Assembly: GCF_012931985.1 (NCBI RefSeq)
Contig: NZ_JAAFGM010000002.1
Coordinates: forward strand, 124,001-188,000
Direction of reading: 5' to 3'
Source of the DNA: Candidatus Roseilinea sp. NK_OTU-006
GTDB taxonomy: Bacteria > Chloroflexota > Anaerolineae > J036 > Brachytrichaceae
DNA length: 64,000 bases
This document shows positions 55,822-64,000 of the stretch, in pieces. The first letter of the stretch is position 1. Each line of letters opens with the position of its first letter. A program made the translations under genes and the position numbers. The notes under the pieces are model-generated. The model made no database searches and had not been told where the DNA came from. It worked only from the letters and a program-made list of their open reading frames with translations.

Positions 55822-55853
55822 GCGCGCAACCGAGCAAGAAGCCGGTTGCGCGC
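55822..55853 (+). terminator. Stem-loop between binding protein and permease genes
   Basis: GCGCGCAACCG (55822-55832) pairs with CGGTTGCGCGC (55843-55853), 10-nt loop, ending 10 nt before the permease ATG and followed only by TGCTTTC. Such hairpins raise binding-protein mRNA stability and lower downstream expression. Confidence 0.65.
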
Positions 55854-55863
55854 TGCTTTCATC

Positions 55864-56757
55864 ATGTCGTTGACTACCAGGCCGCAGCCTGAGGCCATTC
55901 CACGTGATTCGGCAGTGGATCGCTCGGCGCTGGGCCGGTTCGTTGACCGCATGGCACGTTGGCCGTGGTGGCTGCTGATCATCGCGTTCTTCGGCGCGCT
56001 GATCGCATGGAACGCGATGACCAGCGAGCTTTATTCTGCGATCTTCAACCGGCTGTTGCTGGGCATTGGCGTCACAATCTTCACCACGCTGGTCGCCTAT
56101 AGCCTGGCCATCGCCGTCGGGTTGATCGCCGGCCTGGGACGAGTGTCGCAGAACCCCGTCATCTACAACATCGCCACGCTTTACGTGCAGGTCATCCGCG
56201 GCGTGCCGATCCTGGTGCAGTTGCTGGTGATCGCGTTCGTCATCGTGCCCATCGTCATGGACGGCGTCAACCTGCTGGGCAATGCCCTGGCGCCGATTTG
56301 GGGCGCCGATAATCTCCTCGTGCGCGCCAAGCCGCAGGATGTGCCATTCTTGACCCGCAGCATCATCGCGCTGGCCATTGCCTACGGTGGCTTCCAGGCC
56401 GAGACTTTCCGCGCTGGTATTCAGTCCATCAGCAAAGGGCAGATGGAGGCAGCGCGTTCGCTGGGCATGAGCTACTGGCAGGCGATGCGCTACGTCATCC
56501 TGCCGCAGGCCATCCGGCGCGTGCTGCCGCCGCTGGGCAACGACTTCATCGCCATGCTGAAGGATTCGTCGCTGGTGTCGGTGCTCGGCGTGCGTGACAT
56601 TACTCAAGAGGCGCGCCTGTATGCCGCCGCTTCGTTTCGCTTTTTGGAAACCTACACGTCGCTGGCCTTCTTGTATCTGGCTATGACCATCGTGCTGTCG
56701 TTGGGCGTCAAATGGCTGGAGCAGCGCTTGAACAGCGAAGGCCGCGCGCAAGGTTGA
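55864..56757 (+). CDS. Amino-acid ABC transporter permease
   Basis: A 297-residue inner-membrane permease of the HisMQ family, with about five to six helices. [24 protein letters not shown] near 105-130 is the conserved start of the domain, and the EAA loop is [37 protein letters not shown] (near 198-234), where EAARSLG with G at position 7 fits. An insert of about 40 residues with many charged residues lies in the middle ([16 protein letters not shown]). I chose the ATG at 55864, next to the stem-loop. The ATPase gene follows. Confidence 0.9.
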   Translation: MSLTTRPQPEAIPRDSAVDRSALGRFVDRMARWPWWLLIIAFFGALIAWNAMTSELYSAIFNRLLLGIGVTIFTTLVAYSLAIAVGLIAGLGRVSQNPVIYNIATLYVQVIRGVPILVQLLVIAFVIVPIVMDGVNLLGNALAPIWGADNLLVRAKPQDVPFLTRSIIALAIAYGGFQAETFRAGIQSISKGQMEAARSLGMSYWQAMRYVILPQAIRRVLPPLGNDFIAMLKDSSLVSVLGVRDITQEARLYAAASFRFLETYTSLAFLYLAMTIVLSLGVKWLEQRLNSEGRAQG

Positions 56758-56771
56758 GGAGGATGAGCGCA

Positions 56772-57515
56772 ATGCAACGCGACGAACCGATGATCGTCAT
56801 TAAGCACCTGGTCAAGCAGTTCGGCAGCCTGCGCGCGGTGAACGACGTCAGTCTTACGGTGGGGCGGGGCAGCGTGACCGTGATCATCGGCCCCAGTGGC
56901 AGCGGCAAGAGCACCGTGCTGCGCTGCATCAACCACCTGGAGACCCCGACCAGCGGCGAGATTTGGGTGGATGGCATTCACCTCACCCACGACGCGAAGC
57001 ACATCAACGCCGTGCGGGCCGAGGTGGGCATGGTGTTCCAGCAGTTCAACCTTTTCCCACATCTGACGGTGTTGGAAAACGTGACGCTGGCGCAGCGCGT
57101 GGTGCGCAAGCGCAGCGAAGCCGAAGCGCGCGACATCGCGATGCAACAGCTCACCCGCGTCGGCATTCCGGAGAAAGCCAACGCTTATCCCAGTCAACTG
57201 AGCGGCGGCCAACAGCAGCGTGTGGCCATCGCGCGCGCCCTGGCCATGAATCCGAAGATCATGTTGTTCGACGAGCCAACCAGCGCGCTGGATCCGGAAA
57301 TGATCAAGGAGGTGCTGGACGTGATGCTGGAGTTGGCGCGCAGCGGCATGACGATGGTCGTCGTGACCCATGAGATGGGCTTTGCGCGCAAGGCCGCCGA
57401 CGAGATCGTGTTTATGGATCGCGGCCGGATCGTCGAGCAGGGCCCGCCAGAAGTGTTCTTCGCCAACCCGCGCGAGGAACGCGCACGCGCGTTCCTCAAT
57501 CAGATCCTGCGCTGA
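56772..57515 (+). CDS. Amino-acid ABC transporter ATP-binding protein
   Basis: A 247-residue GlnQ/HisP-type ATPase. Walker A is GPSGSGKST (near 37-45), the Q-loop [12 protein letters not shown] (near 85), the signature [15 protein letters not shown] (near 140) and Walker [13 protein letters not shown] (near 160), with D-loop and H-loop ([10 protein letters not shown]) intact. I chose the ATG at 56772 because GAGGAGG (56756-56762) lies 9 nt upstream; the ATG at 56763 has no spacing. It completes the SBP-permease-ATPase operon. Its stop nearly meets the convergent HerA gene. Confidence 0.94.
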   Translation: MQRDEPMIVIKHLVKQFGSLRAVNDVSLTVGRGSVTVIIGPSGSGKSTVLRCINHLETPTSGEIWVDGIHLTHDAKHINAVRAEVGMVFQQFNLFPHLTVLENVTLAQRVVRKRSEAEARDIAMQQLTRVGIPEKANAYPSQLSGGQQQRVAIARALAMNPKIMLFDEPTSALDPEMIKEVLDVMLELARSGMTMVVVTHEMGFARKAADEIVFMDRGRIVEQGPPEVFFANPREERARAFLNQILR

Positions 57516-57516
57516 A

Positions 57517-59220
57517 TTACATCAGGCCTTCGTCCAACGGCCGGCGCCCGAGCTTCTTGCGGTTGCTCTCGGCGCGCTCCTCCGGCGATGCCTCGGCCAA
57601 CGGATCGGCGAACTGCTGGTAGACCGTCTCGCCGTATTCGGTCGTGCGCACCACGACCGGCATGGGCACGGCGTGACCCATGATCAACGCTTGCTGCTTG
57701 CTCTCCAGCGCTGCCAGCACGCTCCGCAACTGCTGCGCGCCGCTCATGCCGGTGAAGACCGCCGCAATGTCGCGTTCGTCGCTCAGTGCACAGGTGATGC
57801 GTGTGCCGATCTGGCTCATCACCTCGGCGTCAATTTGGCTGGGGCGCTGATCCACGATGAGCAGGGTCACGTTGTATTTGCGCAGCTCGCGGGCGATCGT
57901 GCCGAAGATGGTCAAGTCGGCCACGCCCGGCTCCAGGAACTTATGCGCCTCTTCGACCGCGATGACGAGTTTCTTCGGCTCTTCGCCGCCGCCGCCCTCC
58001 GCCGTTTCCTTCATCTCGACGTAGCGGCGGTGAATGCGCCGGGTGAGGAAGTTGGCGACGAAGACGTAGGCCGGCAGGTCGTTGCCGTAACGCCCGAATT
58101 CCACCACCACGCTCTCGCCGCGCGTTAGATAGTTCAGCACCCGCTCGGCGAAGTTCTCGGCAACTTCCGCGCGCAGGAAATCGAACTTCAGCAGTCGGCC
58201 GAGCTTGCGCTGCATAGCATAGTAGGTGCCTTCGGCGATCTTGTTGCTGTCGAACAGTTCCTGCACTTCCGGCGCGAGATTGTCGTCGAGCAACTGGCGA
58301 ATCCACGCATGTGGGAACCGACGCTTGAGCGCGTGCAGCGCGTTCACTTGTACGTCGCTCAGGCCGAGCACGTCGCGCAGCATCTCGATGTCTTCCGGCT
58401 CGATCTGGTCATAGCCGATCTGCAGGGCGAACTCCGGCCGTGAATTGCGCACTTTGGACGATGCTTCGTCTAATGTGACGATCACTACCTTCTGGCTGAT
58501 CGCGTTGAGCTGCTTCAGGCCTTTTAGCTTGCGTCCGCCGTCGCCTTTGAGCGTGTAGCCGTAGTCGTTGTGCATGTCGAAGATCAGCACGCTGGCCAGG
58601 TCGCGCCGGATGATGTTGGCGAGCAACGGCAGGGTGAGGAAGGTCTTGCCTGTGCCGCTGCGACCGAACACGGCGCTGCTGCGCTCTACGAAGCGTTCTA
58701 GATCCAGCTTGATCTCGATGGTCTCGTCTTCAACCGAAGTGCCGATGCGATACGCGGTGCGCTCGTCGGCGGCGAAGATCTCCCGTACCTCATCAGGCGT
58801 GGCGCGGCAGGCGACGGTGAAATGCGCCGGCACGCTCTTCACCGGCTTTACTTCGCCCCGGCCCTCCTTCACCAACATCGGCTTGACGTGCAGCGCGCCA
58901 TAGGCCACCGTGCCGCGGTAGATCTCCAAGCGCGGGTCGTCATCGGCCGGCGGCGATTGCACCAGGGCAGCATCAGTCATGTCGAGCCGAATATCGGTGA
59001 CCAGGCCGAAGAACTTACGATCGGTCTGACCTTTGATGGTGACGTAGGAGCCGACGGCGACGCCCTCAACGATTACGTCGCCGTCCAGTTTGACGAGCAC
59101 GCCATCGTTGAGCGACCCGCCGATGACCACACCGAGGCGCGCGGGTAATTCATCGCGCTGCAGCCGCACCAGGTCGCTTGGTGCGAAGGGGTTGAGTTCC
59201 GAGAGCAGATCAGCAGTCAT
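57517..59220 (-). CDS. HerA-like ATPase (DUF87)
   Basis: A 567-residue HerA/FtsK-type ATPase. Residues 1-140 form a HAS-barrel (GVVIGGSLNDGVLVKLDGDVIVEGVAVGSYVTI). Walker A is FGRSGTGKTF near 190, followed by LIFDMHNDYGYT; Walker B is LVIAVEEAHKFLEPG near 425; sensor-like LLIVDQRPSQIDAEVMSQIGTRITCAL lies near 455-485. A lid with a GGGGEE insert is present. HerA hexamers work with a NurA nuclease in DNA end processing, and similar ATPases are part of antiphage systems. No NurA is nearby. The next gene upstream (59237) is a small barrel-type protein 16 nt away. Confidence 0.9.
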   Translation of the reverse strand: MTADLLSELNPFAPSDLVRLQRDELPARLGVVIGGSLNDGVLVKLDGDVIVEGVAVGSYVTIKGQTDRKFFGLVTDIRLDMTDAALVQSPPADDDPRLEIYRGTVAYGALHVKPMLVKEGRGEVKPVKSVPAHFTVACRATPDEVREIFAADERTAYRIGTSVEDETIEIKLDLERFVERSSAVFGRSGTGKTFLTLPLLANIIRRDLASVLIFDMHNDYGYTLKGDGGRKLKGLKQLNAISQKVVIVTLDEASSKVRNSRPEFALQIGYDQIEPEDIEMLRDVLGLSDVQVNALHALKRRFPHAWIRQLLDDNLAPEVQELFDSNKIAEGTYYAMQRKLGRLLKFDFLRAEVAENFAERVLNYLTRGESVVVEFGRYGNDLPAYVFVANFLTRRIHRRYVEMKETAEGGGGEEPKKLVIAVEEAHKFLEPGVADLTIFGTIARELRKYNVTLLIVDQRPSQIDAEVMSQIGTRITCALSDERDIAAVFTGMSGAQQLRSVLAALESKQQALIMGHAVPMPVVVRTTEYGETVYQQFADPLAEASPEERAESNRKKLGRRPLDEGLM

Positions 59221-59236
59221 TGTGCATCCTCCGACG

Positions 59237-59827
59237 TTATACTAACCGACGCAACAATCCATCCAGCCGTGCGCCGTCGCCGGCCAGCAGCCGGGCCAGC
59301 TCGCGGCCACACCGGCGGAGGAAGCCGCGCGGATCGCGATGCGTCCGGGATGCGAGCCGCAGGCTGGCGGCCAACAGCTCGTCGCACGGCGCATCGTGCG
59401 CGTCCAGCACCAGGCGGAAGAAATCCAACTGCTGCGTGAATTGCTGCACTTCCTCCGGGGTGCAACTGACGACCTCATCGAGCGTGAGCGGCGGCTGTGG
59501 TGGAAGGACCTGTCGAATCGCTTGGTCTGCTGCGTTGCCGTCGCAGTAGCCGACGCATAACACGCTGACCTCGATCGGCAGGCGCCGGCTGCGCTGCCAC
59601 TCGATCTCCTCTGGCCGCACCAGGCCATCCTCGGCGACCGACAGCATGCGCGTCACGCCGTCGTCCTCGACGGCGATATCGTAGATCAGCCCGAACACCG
59701 TGGCGTTTTTGTGTTGAATACACGTCTTGACGAACGCGCCGAAAATCGGCACGTCTTCCTTCGGCACGCGCGTGCCGAAGACGAAGGAGCGCGTGTTGGC
59801 GCGCAGGACTCTGCCGTTGACGTTCAT
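59237..59827 (-). CDS. Small HAS-barrel-like protein paired with HerA
   Basis: A 196-residue protein. MNVNGRVLRANTRSFVFGTRVPKEDVPIFGAFVKTCIQHKNATVFGLIYDI is a beta-barrel-like start similar to the HAS-barrel that HerA itself carries, and the remaining part is helical with CGYCDGNAADQ and a long helical C-terminal half ending RLLAGDGARLDGLLRRLV. Small barrel proteins next to HerA occur in several bacterial groups but their role is not established. I chose the ATG at 59827; it is 16 nt after the palindrome and has TATAAT upstream. It ends 16 nt before HerA, so the two should be cotranscribed. Confidence 0.6.
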   Translation of the reverse strand: MNVNGRVLRANTRSFVFGTRVPKEDVPIFGAFVKTCIQHKNATVFGLIYDIAVEDDGVTRMLSVAEDGLVRPEEIEWQRSRRLPIEVSVLCVGYCDGNAADQAIRQVLPPQPPLTLDEVVSCTPEEVQQFTQQLDFFRLVLDAHDAPCDELLAASLRLASRTHRDPRGFLRRCGRELARLLAGDGARLDGLLRRLV

Positions 59828-59833
59828 ATCGGG

Positions 59834-59849
59834 TCGAACAATTGTTCGA
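59834..59849. promoter_or_regulatory. 16-bp palindrome between HAS-barrel gene and sarcosine oxidase
   Basis: TCGAACAATTGTTCGA is perfectly self-complementary. It lies right after the minus-strand -10 box and before the ATG, as expected for a repressor site. Confidence 0.6.
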
Positions 59850-59855
59850 ATTATA
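59850..59855 (-). promoter_or_regulatory. -10 box (TATAAT, minus strand) of HAS-barrel/HerA operon
   Basis: Perfect TATAAT on the minus strand with a predicted start inside the palindrome, about 16 nt before the ATG at 59827. No -35 match. Confidence 0.5.
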
Positions 59856-59893
59856 ACCGAGCGCGGCGCGCCGGCTGGAGCGAAAATACGGAC

Positions 59894-61045
59894 ATGACGG
59901 AATGCTACGACGTAATCGTGATCGGCGCCGGCGTGATGGGCAGCGCTGCCGCCTATCACCTCGCTAAAGACGGCCAGCGTACGCTGCTCATCGAGCGCTT
60001 CGAGATTGCCCACACCTTTGGCAGCTCACATGGTGAATCGCGCATCTTTCGCTTCGCCTACAACAACCCCGACTACGCCCGGCTGGCGATGCAGAGCTAC
60101 CCCCATTGGCGCGCGCTCGAGGCCGACAGCGGCGAGCAATTGTTGGAAGTCATCGGTGGCCTCGACCTCGCGCATGAGCCGGTGCATTACCCCAACGTGG
60201 ACGCCGTGGCCGATGCGCTGACTCAGGTTGGCGGGCGGTTCGAGCGCCTGGACGCGGCGCAAATCCGCGCGCGCTACCCACAGTGGCGCCTAAGCGACGC
60301 AGCGCTCGCCGTGTTCTCGCCCGACTCCGGCTTCTTGCGCGCCACGCGCTGCGTGCAGGCCATGGTCGCGCAAGCCGCCAAACACGGCGCAACGGTGCGC
60401 GAGCGCGAGGCGGTCAACCGGATCGTCCCCGGCCGGCCGGTCGAAGTCGTCACCGACGCCGGCCATTATCGCGCCGACAAGTTGATCATCACAGGCGGCG
60501 CCTGGATCAACGAATTGATCCGATACGTCGGCCTGCAGTTACCGGTGCGCATCGAGCAAGAGCAGGTGACGTATTTCGCGCCGCTGCGCGACGCCGAGCG
60601 CTTCCAGCGTGACCGCTTCCCGATCTTCATCCACTGGCGCAGCCCGATCCCCGCTTACGGCTTCCCGATGATTGATAAGCCGGGGATCAAAGTCGGCTTT
60701 CACCACGAGGGTTACTTGATCGATCCCAACGGGCCGCGCATGCCGCGCGATGAAACTACCCGGCGGGTGCTCGATTACGTCCGCGCGCATCTGCCCGATG
60801 CGGCCGGCGCGCCGTTCGAGCCGACGGCCTGCCTCTACACCACGACGCCCGACGAGGACTTTGTGATTGACTTTGCGCCGGACTTTGACAACATTGTGAT
60901 CTGCTCGGCGTGCAGCGGCCATGGCTTCAAGTTCGGCGCCGGCATTGGCCGCGCGCTGGCCGACTTGGTGGAACACGGCGCCACCGAGATGAACATCGGT
61001 CATGTGCGGCTGCGCCCATTCGCTATGGGATCCCCCGCTCAATGA
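59894..61045 (+). CDS. Monomeric sarcosine oxidase-like FAD enzyme
   Basis: A 383-residue flavoprotein of the MSOX/MTOX group. ECYDVIVIGAGVMGSAAAYHLAKDG (residues 3-27) binds FAD; THTFGSSHGESRIFRFAY follows; EQVTYFAP, and CLYTTTPDEDFVIDF (near 320), whose Cys is the covalent FAD site, are all typical; the end IICSACSGHGFKFGAGIGRALADL matches the SGHGFKF signature. It demethylates sarcosine or an N-methyl amino acid to formaldehyde and amine with O2. This could feed one-carbon units to the folate genes. Start chosen at 59894. Confidence 0.9.
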   Translation: MTECYDVIVIGAGVMGSAAAYHLAKDGQRTLLIERFEIAHTFGSSHGESRIFRFAYNNPDYARLAMQSYPHWRALEADSGEQLLEVIGGLDLAHEPVHYPNVDAVADALTQVGGRFERLDAAQIRARYPQWRLSDAALAVFSPDSGFLRATRCVQAMVAQAAKHGATVREREAVNRIVPGRPVEVVTDAGHYRADKLIITGGAWINELIRYVGLQLPVRIEQEQVTYFAPLRDAERFQRDRFPIFIHWRSPIPAYGFPMIDKPGIKVGFHHEGYLIDPNGPRMPRDETTRRVLDYVRAHLPDAAGAPFEPTACLYTTTPDEDFVIDFAPDFDNIVICSACSGHGFKFGAGIGRALADLVEHGATEMNIGHVRLRPFAMGSPAQ

Positions 61046-61535
61046 GGTAGTAGATCAGGTCAATGTTGCCCGGCGAGTGGCCGAAATTGGTCAGGATTGC
61101 GGCGGCTTCGCTGCGGTGTTGCATGCCGTGAAAGACCATATGCGTCAGGCAATGCTCCACGGTGTGTTGTCGCATCTGGGGATTGACGATCGTCGTATAC
61201 GTCACGACGCGCGCGAGGTCGTCGTCGTTCAGGCCGGCGGCGTATTCGCGCATGCGCTGTTCTTCCGTTTGCCAGCGGGTGAGCAGCGCTGACAGGTTGG
61301 GGAACTCAACCGGCTTCAGCGCCGCAGCGGGGGAAATGCCATGCTGCAGCCGCATGCGCCAGGCCCATTCGGAATTCAAGATGTGAACGAGCGTGCCGTG
61401 CAAACTGCCGGCGCTGAAGCCAGGCGGTTGAGGCGCAACCAACTGCTCGCCGCTCAACTGAGCCGCTCGGTCGAGGATGCGCCGGTTGGCCCAGTAGTTG
61501 TAATCGAGCAATAGCGCGAGGTCTTTTGTGTTCAT
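61023..61535 (-). CDS. DinB family protein
   Basis: A 170-residue four-helix DinB/YfiT-like protein. MNTKDLALLLDYNYWANRRILDRAAQLSGEQL is the DinB start, GSLHGTLVHILNSEWAWRMRL holds the first histidine (near 44-50), and HTVEHCLTHMVFHGMQHRSEAAAIL (near 127-148) the other two, a His triad that binds a metal. Members are thiol transferases or mycothiol/bacillithiol-type enzymes. It overlaps the sarcosine oxidase gene by 23 bp at the 3' end. TAGAGT (61543-61548) is 7 nt before the ATG. Confidence 0.85.
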   Translation of the reverse strand: MNTKDLALLLDYNYWANRRILDRAAQLSGEQLVAPQPPGFSAGSLHGTLVHILNSEWAWRMRLQHGISPAAALKPVEFPNLSALLTRWQTEEQRMREYAAGLNDDDLARVVTYTTIVNPQMRQHTVEHCLTHMVFHGMQHRSEAAAILTNFGHSPGNIDLIYYLIERGIP

Positions 61536-61626
61536 GCCGCGAACTCTATCACTCGTCTGAAAGCGCACAACGCCTTTGCCAACGCCCCGGCGCGCAGATC
61601 GCCCAGCGCTGCGCCCCGGATGCCGA

Positions 61627-61632
61627 TAGAAT
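61627..61632 (+). promoter_or_regulatory. -10 box (TAGAAT) of metH, leaderless type
   Basis: TAGAAT ends 6 nt before the metH ATG at 61639. Confidence 0.55.
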
Positions 61633-61638
61633 GCGCTC

Positions 61639-64000
61639 ATGTCGAGTGAGCTTGCAGCAGCGCCTATCCCTAAGCCGCCCCTCGTCGAACTCCTGGAACG
61701 GCGCATCCTGGTGTTGGACGGCGCGATGGGCACGATGATCCAGCGCTATCGTCTGCAGGAGGAAGACTATCGAGGCGAACGCTTCCGGGAGCATCCCGTT
61801 GAGCTGAAGAACAACAACGAGGCGCTCAACCTGACGCGGCCTGAGATTATCCTGGACATTCATCGTCAGTATCTGGAAGCCGGCGCCGACATCATCGAGA
61901 CGAATACCTTCAACGCTCAGGCCATCAGCATGGCCGACTTCGACATGGCCGACCCCGCGCTGATCCGGGAGATCAACCTGGCGGCGGCACGGCTCGCACG
62001 GCAGGTTGCCGACGAATTTACGCGGCGCGACCCATCGCGGCCGCGTTACGTCGCCGGCGCGTTGGGGCCGATGAATCGGACGCTCTCGCTCAGCCCAGAC
62101 GTGAACGACCCCGGCTATCGCGCCGTCACCTTCGACCAGGTGATGCAGGCGTACTACGACCAGGCCAAGGCGCTGATCGAGGGCGGGGTGGACTTGTTGT
62201 TGCCGGAGACGACCTTCGACACGCTCAACCTCAAGGCGGCGTTATTCGCCATTCAGAAGTTGTTTGCCGAGGGGGTGCGGCGGGTGCCGGTGATGGCCAG
62301 CGTGACGATCACCGACCAGAGCGGTCGCACGCTGAGCGGCCAAACCGTGGAGGCGTTCTGGGCCAGCATTCACCGCGCGCCGCTGATCAGCATGGGCATC
62401 AATTGCGCGCTGGGCCCGGACGAGATGCGCCCGTATATTGAAGCGATGGCCAAGATCACGCAGACCTACGTGTCATGCTATCCCAACGCCGGCCTGCCCA
62501 ACGCCTTCGGCGGCTACGACATGACGCCGCAGCGGTTTGCCGATGCTGTGGGCGAGTTCGCCCAGGAAGGCTGGGTGAACGTCATCGGCGGCTGTTGCGG
62601 CACGACGCCGGATCACATCGCCGCCGTCCGCGAGGCGATCAAGGGTGCGCGCCCGCACGTGCGCAATCGTCCGACGAATCGCACATACTTCAGCGGGCTT
62701 GAGCTGCTCGCGATTGGGGATGCACAGGACGCATCAAACCCAACCGGCGGCCCCTCGCCGTTATCGGCGTCCAATTCTCCATTCCTGTTGATCGGCGAAC
62801 GCACCAACGTCACCGGCTCGCCCAAGTTCGCCAAGCTCATTCGGGAGGGCAAATTTGAGGAGGCGCTGGGCGTCGCCCGACAACAGGTGGAGAACGGCGC
62901 GAATATCCTCGATGTGAACTTCGACGAGGGGATGTTGGACAGCGAGGCATGCATGACCAAGTTCCTCAACTTGCTCATGGCCGAGCCGGACATCGCGCGC
63001 GTGCCGATCATGATTGATAGCTCCAAGTGGAGCGTGATCGAAGCAGGTTTGAAATGCGTGCAGGGCAAGTGCATCGTCAACTCAATCTCGCTCAAGGAAG
63101 GCGAGGCGGTCTTCAAGCAACACGCCGAGATCATCAAACGCTTCGGCGCCGGCGTGGTGGTGATGGCTTTCGACGAACGCGGACAAGCCGACACCTTCGA
63201 GCGCAAGATCGAAATCTGCAAGCGCGCTTACGACATTTTGGTGCACGAGGTGGGCTTCCCGCCCGAGGACATCATCTTCGACCCCAACGTGCTGACCGTG
63301 GCGACAGGGATCGAAGCGCACAACAACTACGCGGTGGACTTCATCCGCGCGACGCGCTGGATCAAAGAGAACCTGCCCGGCGCAAAAGTTAGCGGCGGCA
63401 TCAGCAACATCTCGTTCAGCTTTCGCGGCAACAACAAAGTGCGCGAGGCGATGCACAGCGCCTTCTTGTATCACGCCATCCGCGCCGGCCTGGACATGGG
63501 CATCGTCAACGCCGGACAGCTCGCCGTGTATGACGACATCCCCAAGGATTTGTTGGAGCACGTGGAAGACGTACTGCTCAACCGCCGGCCGGACGCCACC
63601 GAGCGCCTGATCGCGTTCGCGCAGGCCATGAAGCAATCGGAAGAAGCTTCTCCGGGCGCGTCGAGCAGCGACGGCCAGCCCGCCGCAGGCTGGCGCACCT
63701 TGGACGTGGATAAGCGGCTGGAGTACGCCTTGGTCAACGGCATCGCCGACTTCATCGAAGCCGATGTGTTGGAGGCGCTGGCGCGCTACGGCAAGCCGCT
63801 CGCCGTCATCGAGGGGCCGCTGATGGCCGGCATGAATGTCGTCGGCGATCTGTTTGGCGCGGGCAAGATGTTCCTACCGCAGGTGGTGAAAAGCGCGCGG
63901 GTGATGAAGAAGGCAGTCGCCGTACTGGAGCCGTACATCAAAAGCGAACAGCCGGCGGCGGCCGCAGCCGCCGCGCGCGAAAAGGCGTCGAAGGCCAGGA
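61639..64000 (+). CDS. metH: Cobalamin-dependent methionine synthase (5' portion, cut by window end)
   Basis: At least 787 residues, continuing beyond the window. The homocysteine domain (near 12-345) opens with [17 protein letters not shown] and holds zinc cysteines in GINCALG and [12 protein letters not shown]. The pterin-binding domain (from about 385) has [31 protein letters not shown] and [18 protein letters not shown]. The cobalamin-cap helical segment (from about 690) and the start of an Ala-rich linker appear before 64000. It transfers methyl from methyl-THF to homocysteine. A 20-residue Ser/Asn/Pro linker joins Hcy and pterin domains. The full length and B12 domain cannot be seen. 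Confidence 0.95.
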   Translation, partial: MSSELAAAPIPKPPLVELLERRILVLDGAMGTMIQRYRLQEEDYRGERFREHPVELKNNNEALNLTRPEIILDIHRQYLEAGADIIETNTFNAQAISMADFDMADPALIREINLAAARLARQVADEFTRRDPSRPRYVAGALGPMNRTLSLSPDVNDPGYRAVTFDQVMQAYYDQAKALIEGGVDLLLPETTFDTLNLKAALFAIQKLFAEGVRRVPVMASVTITDQSGRTLSGQTVEAFWASIHRAPLISMGINCALGPDEMRPYIEAMAKITQTYVSCYPNAGLPNAFGGYDMTPQRFADAVGEFAQEGWVNVIGGCCGTTPDHIAAVREAIKGARPHVRNRPTNRTYFSGLELLAIGDAQDASNPTGGPSPLSASNSPFLLIGERTNVTGSPKFAKLIREGKFEEALGVARQQVENGANILDVNFDEGMLDSEACMTKFLNLLMAEPDIARVPIMIDSSKWSVIEAGLKCVQGKCIVNSISLKEGEAVFKQHAEIIKRFGAGVVVMAFDERGQADTFERKIEICKRAYDILVHEVGFPPEDIIFDPNVLTVATGIEAHNNYAVDFIRATRWIKENLPGAKVSGGISNISFSFRGNNKVREAMHSAFLYHAIRAGLDMGIVNAGQLAVYDDIPKDLLEHVEDVLLNRRPDATERLIAFAQAMKQSEEASPGASSSDGQPAAGWRTLDVDKRLEYALVNGIADFIEADVLEALARYGKPLAVIEGPLMAGMNVVGDLFGAGKMFLPQVVKSARVMKKAVAVLEPYIKSEQPAAAAAAAREKASKAR

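Overview
The window is a gene-dense, high-G+C bacterial chromosome segment of about 60 protein genes with short intergenic gaps and no rRNA, recognisable tRNA or CRISPR. The mix points to Chloroflexota (Anaerolineae-like) with moderate confidence: a T-box ahead of valS, a DarA/PstA-type c-di-AMP receptor, DUF4058, an R2lox oxidase, a HerA ATPase beside a small barrel-type protein, a Rieske/cytochrome b/dihaem cytochrome c operon, and many TANAAT-like -10 boxes placed only 6-9 nt before start codons (leaderless-type promoters). The phylum is inferred from gene content alone.

Layout. 1-5948: sugar-nucleotide and glycan genes (epimerase, TIM-barrel isomerase, GT2 glycosyltransferase, 1070-residue GT-C-like membrane protein), flanked by an SDR remnant and an IS1634-type transposase remnant. 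6740-9881: T-box-controlled valS. 10087-17315: ornithine cyclodeaminase-like gene, Trm112 protein, exported OB-fold-like protein, FecR-like protein, biotin carboxylase, leuB, DUF4058. 17303-20433: lytic transglycosylase lipoprotein and UspA. 20525-23840: ZTP riboswitch, extended glyA, gcvT. 23850-24731: broken nucleotidyltransferase-like gene. 24836-29555: R2lox facing a four-gene operon (DUF4062-like, YhhN, PPOX, Rieske oxygenase), then a CPBP protease. 29577-36446: sugar dehydrogenase, pheA, c-di-AMP receptor, LacI regulator with SH3 protein, holA, epimerase. 36503-43847: uppP, bc-complex operon, MFS exporter, UbiD. 44086-48693: rpsB-tsf-pyrH-frr-uppS-cdsA. 48723-53812: membrane protein, nitroreductase, response regulator, citrate synthase with pseudouridine synthase, UDP-glucuronate decarboxylase-like epimerase. 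53884-64000: acyltransferase, polar amino-acid ABC transporter, HerA module, sarcosine oxidase-like gene, DinB protein, and metH, cut by the window end.

Connections. glyA, gcvT, the sarcosine oxidase-like enzyme and metH all touch one-carbon/folate metabolism, and the ZTP riboswitch ties glyA to folate status. uppP, uppS, cdsA and the transglycosylase serve the envelope. The bc operon and citrate synthase point to respiration, and R2lox and the Rieske oxygenase use O2. The most unusual observations are the recurrent leaderless promoter geometry, a repeated T-box core inside the valS leader, short-repeat insertions in coding and intergenic DNA (including a PELVEG-type repeat in uspA), and several unassigned palindromic operators.
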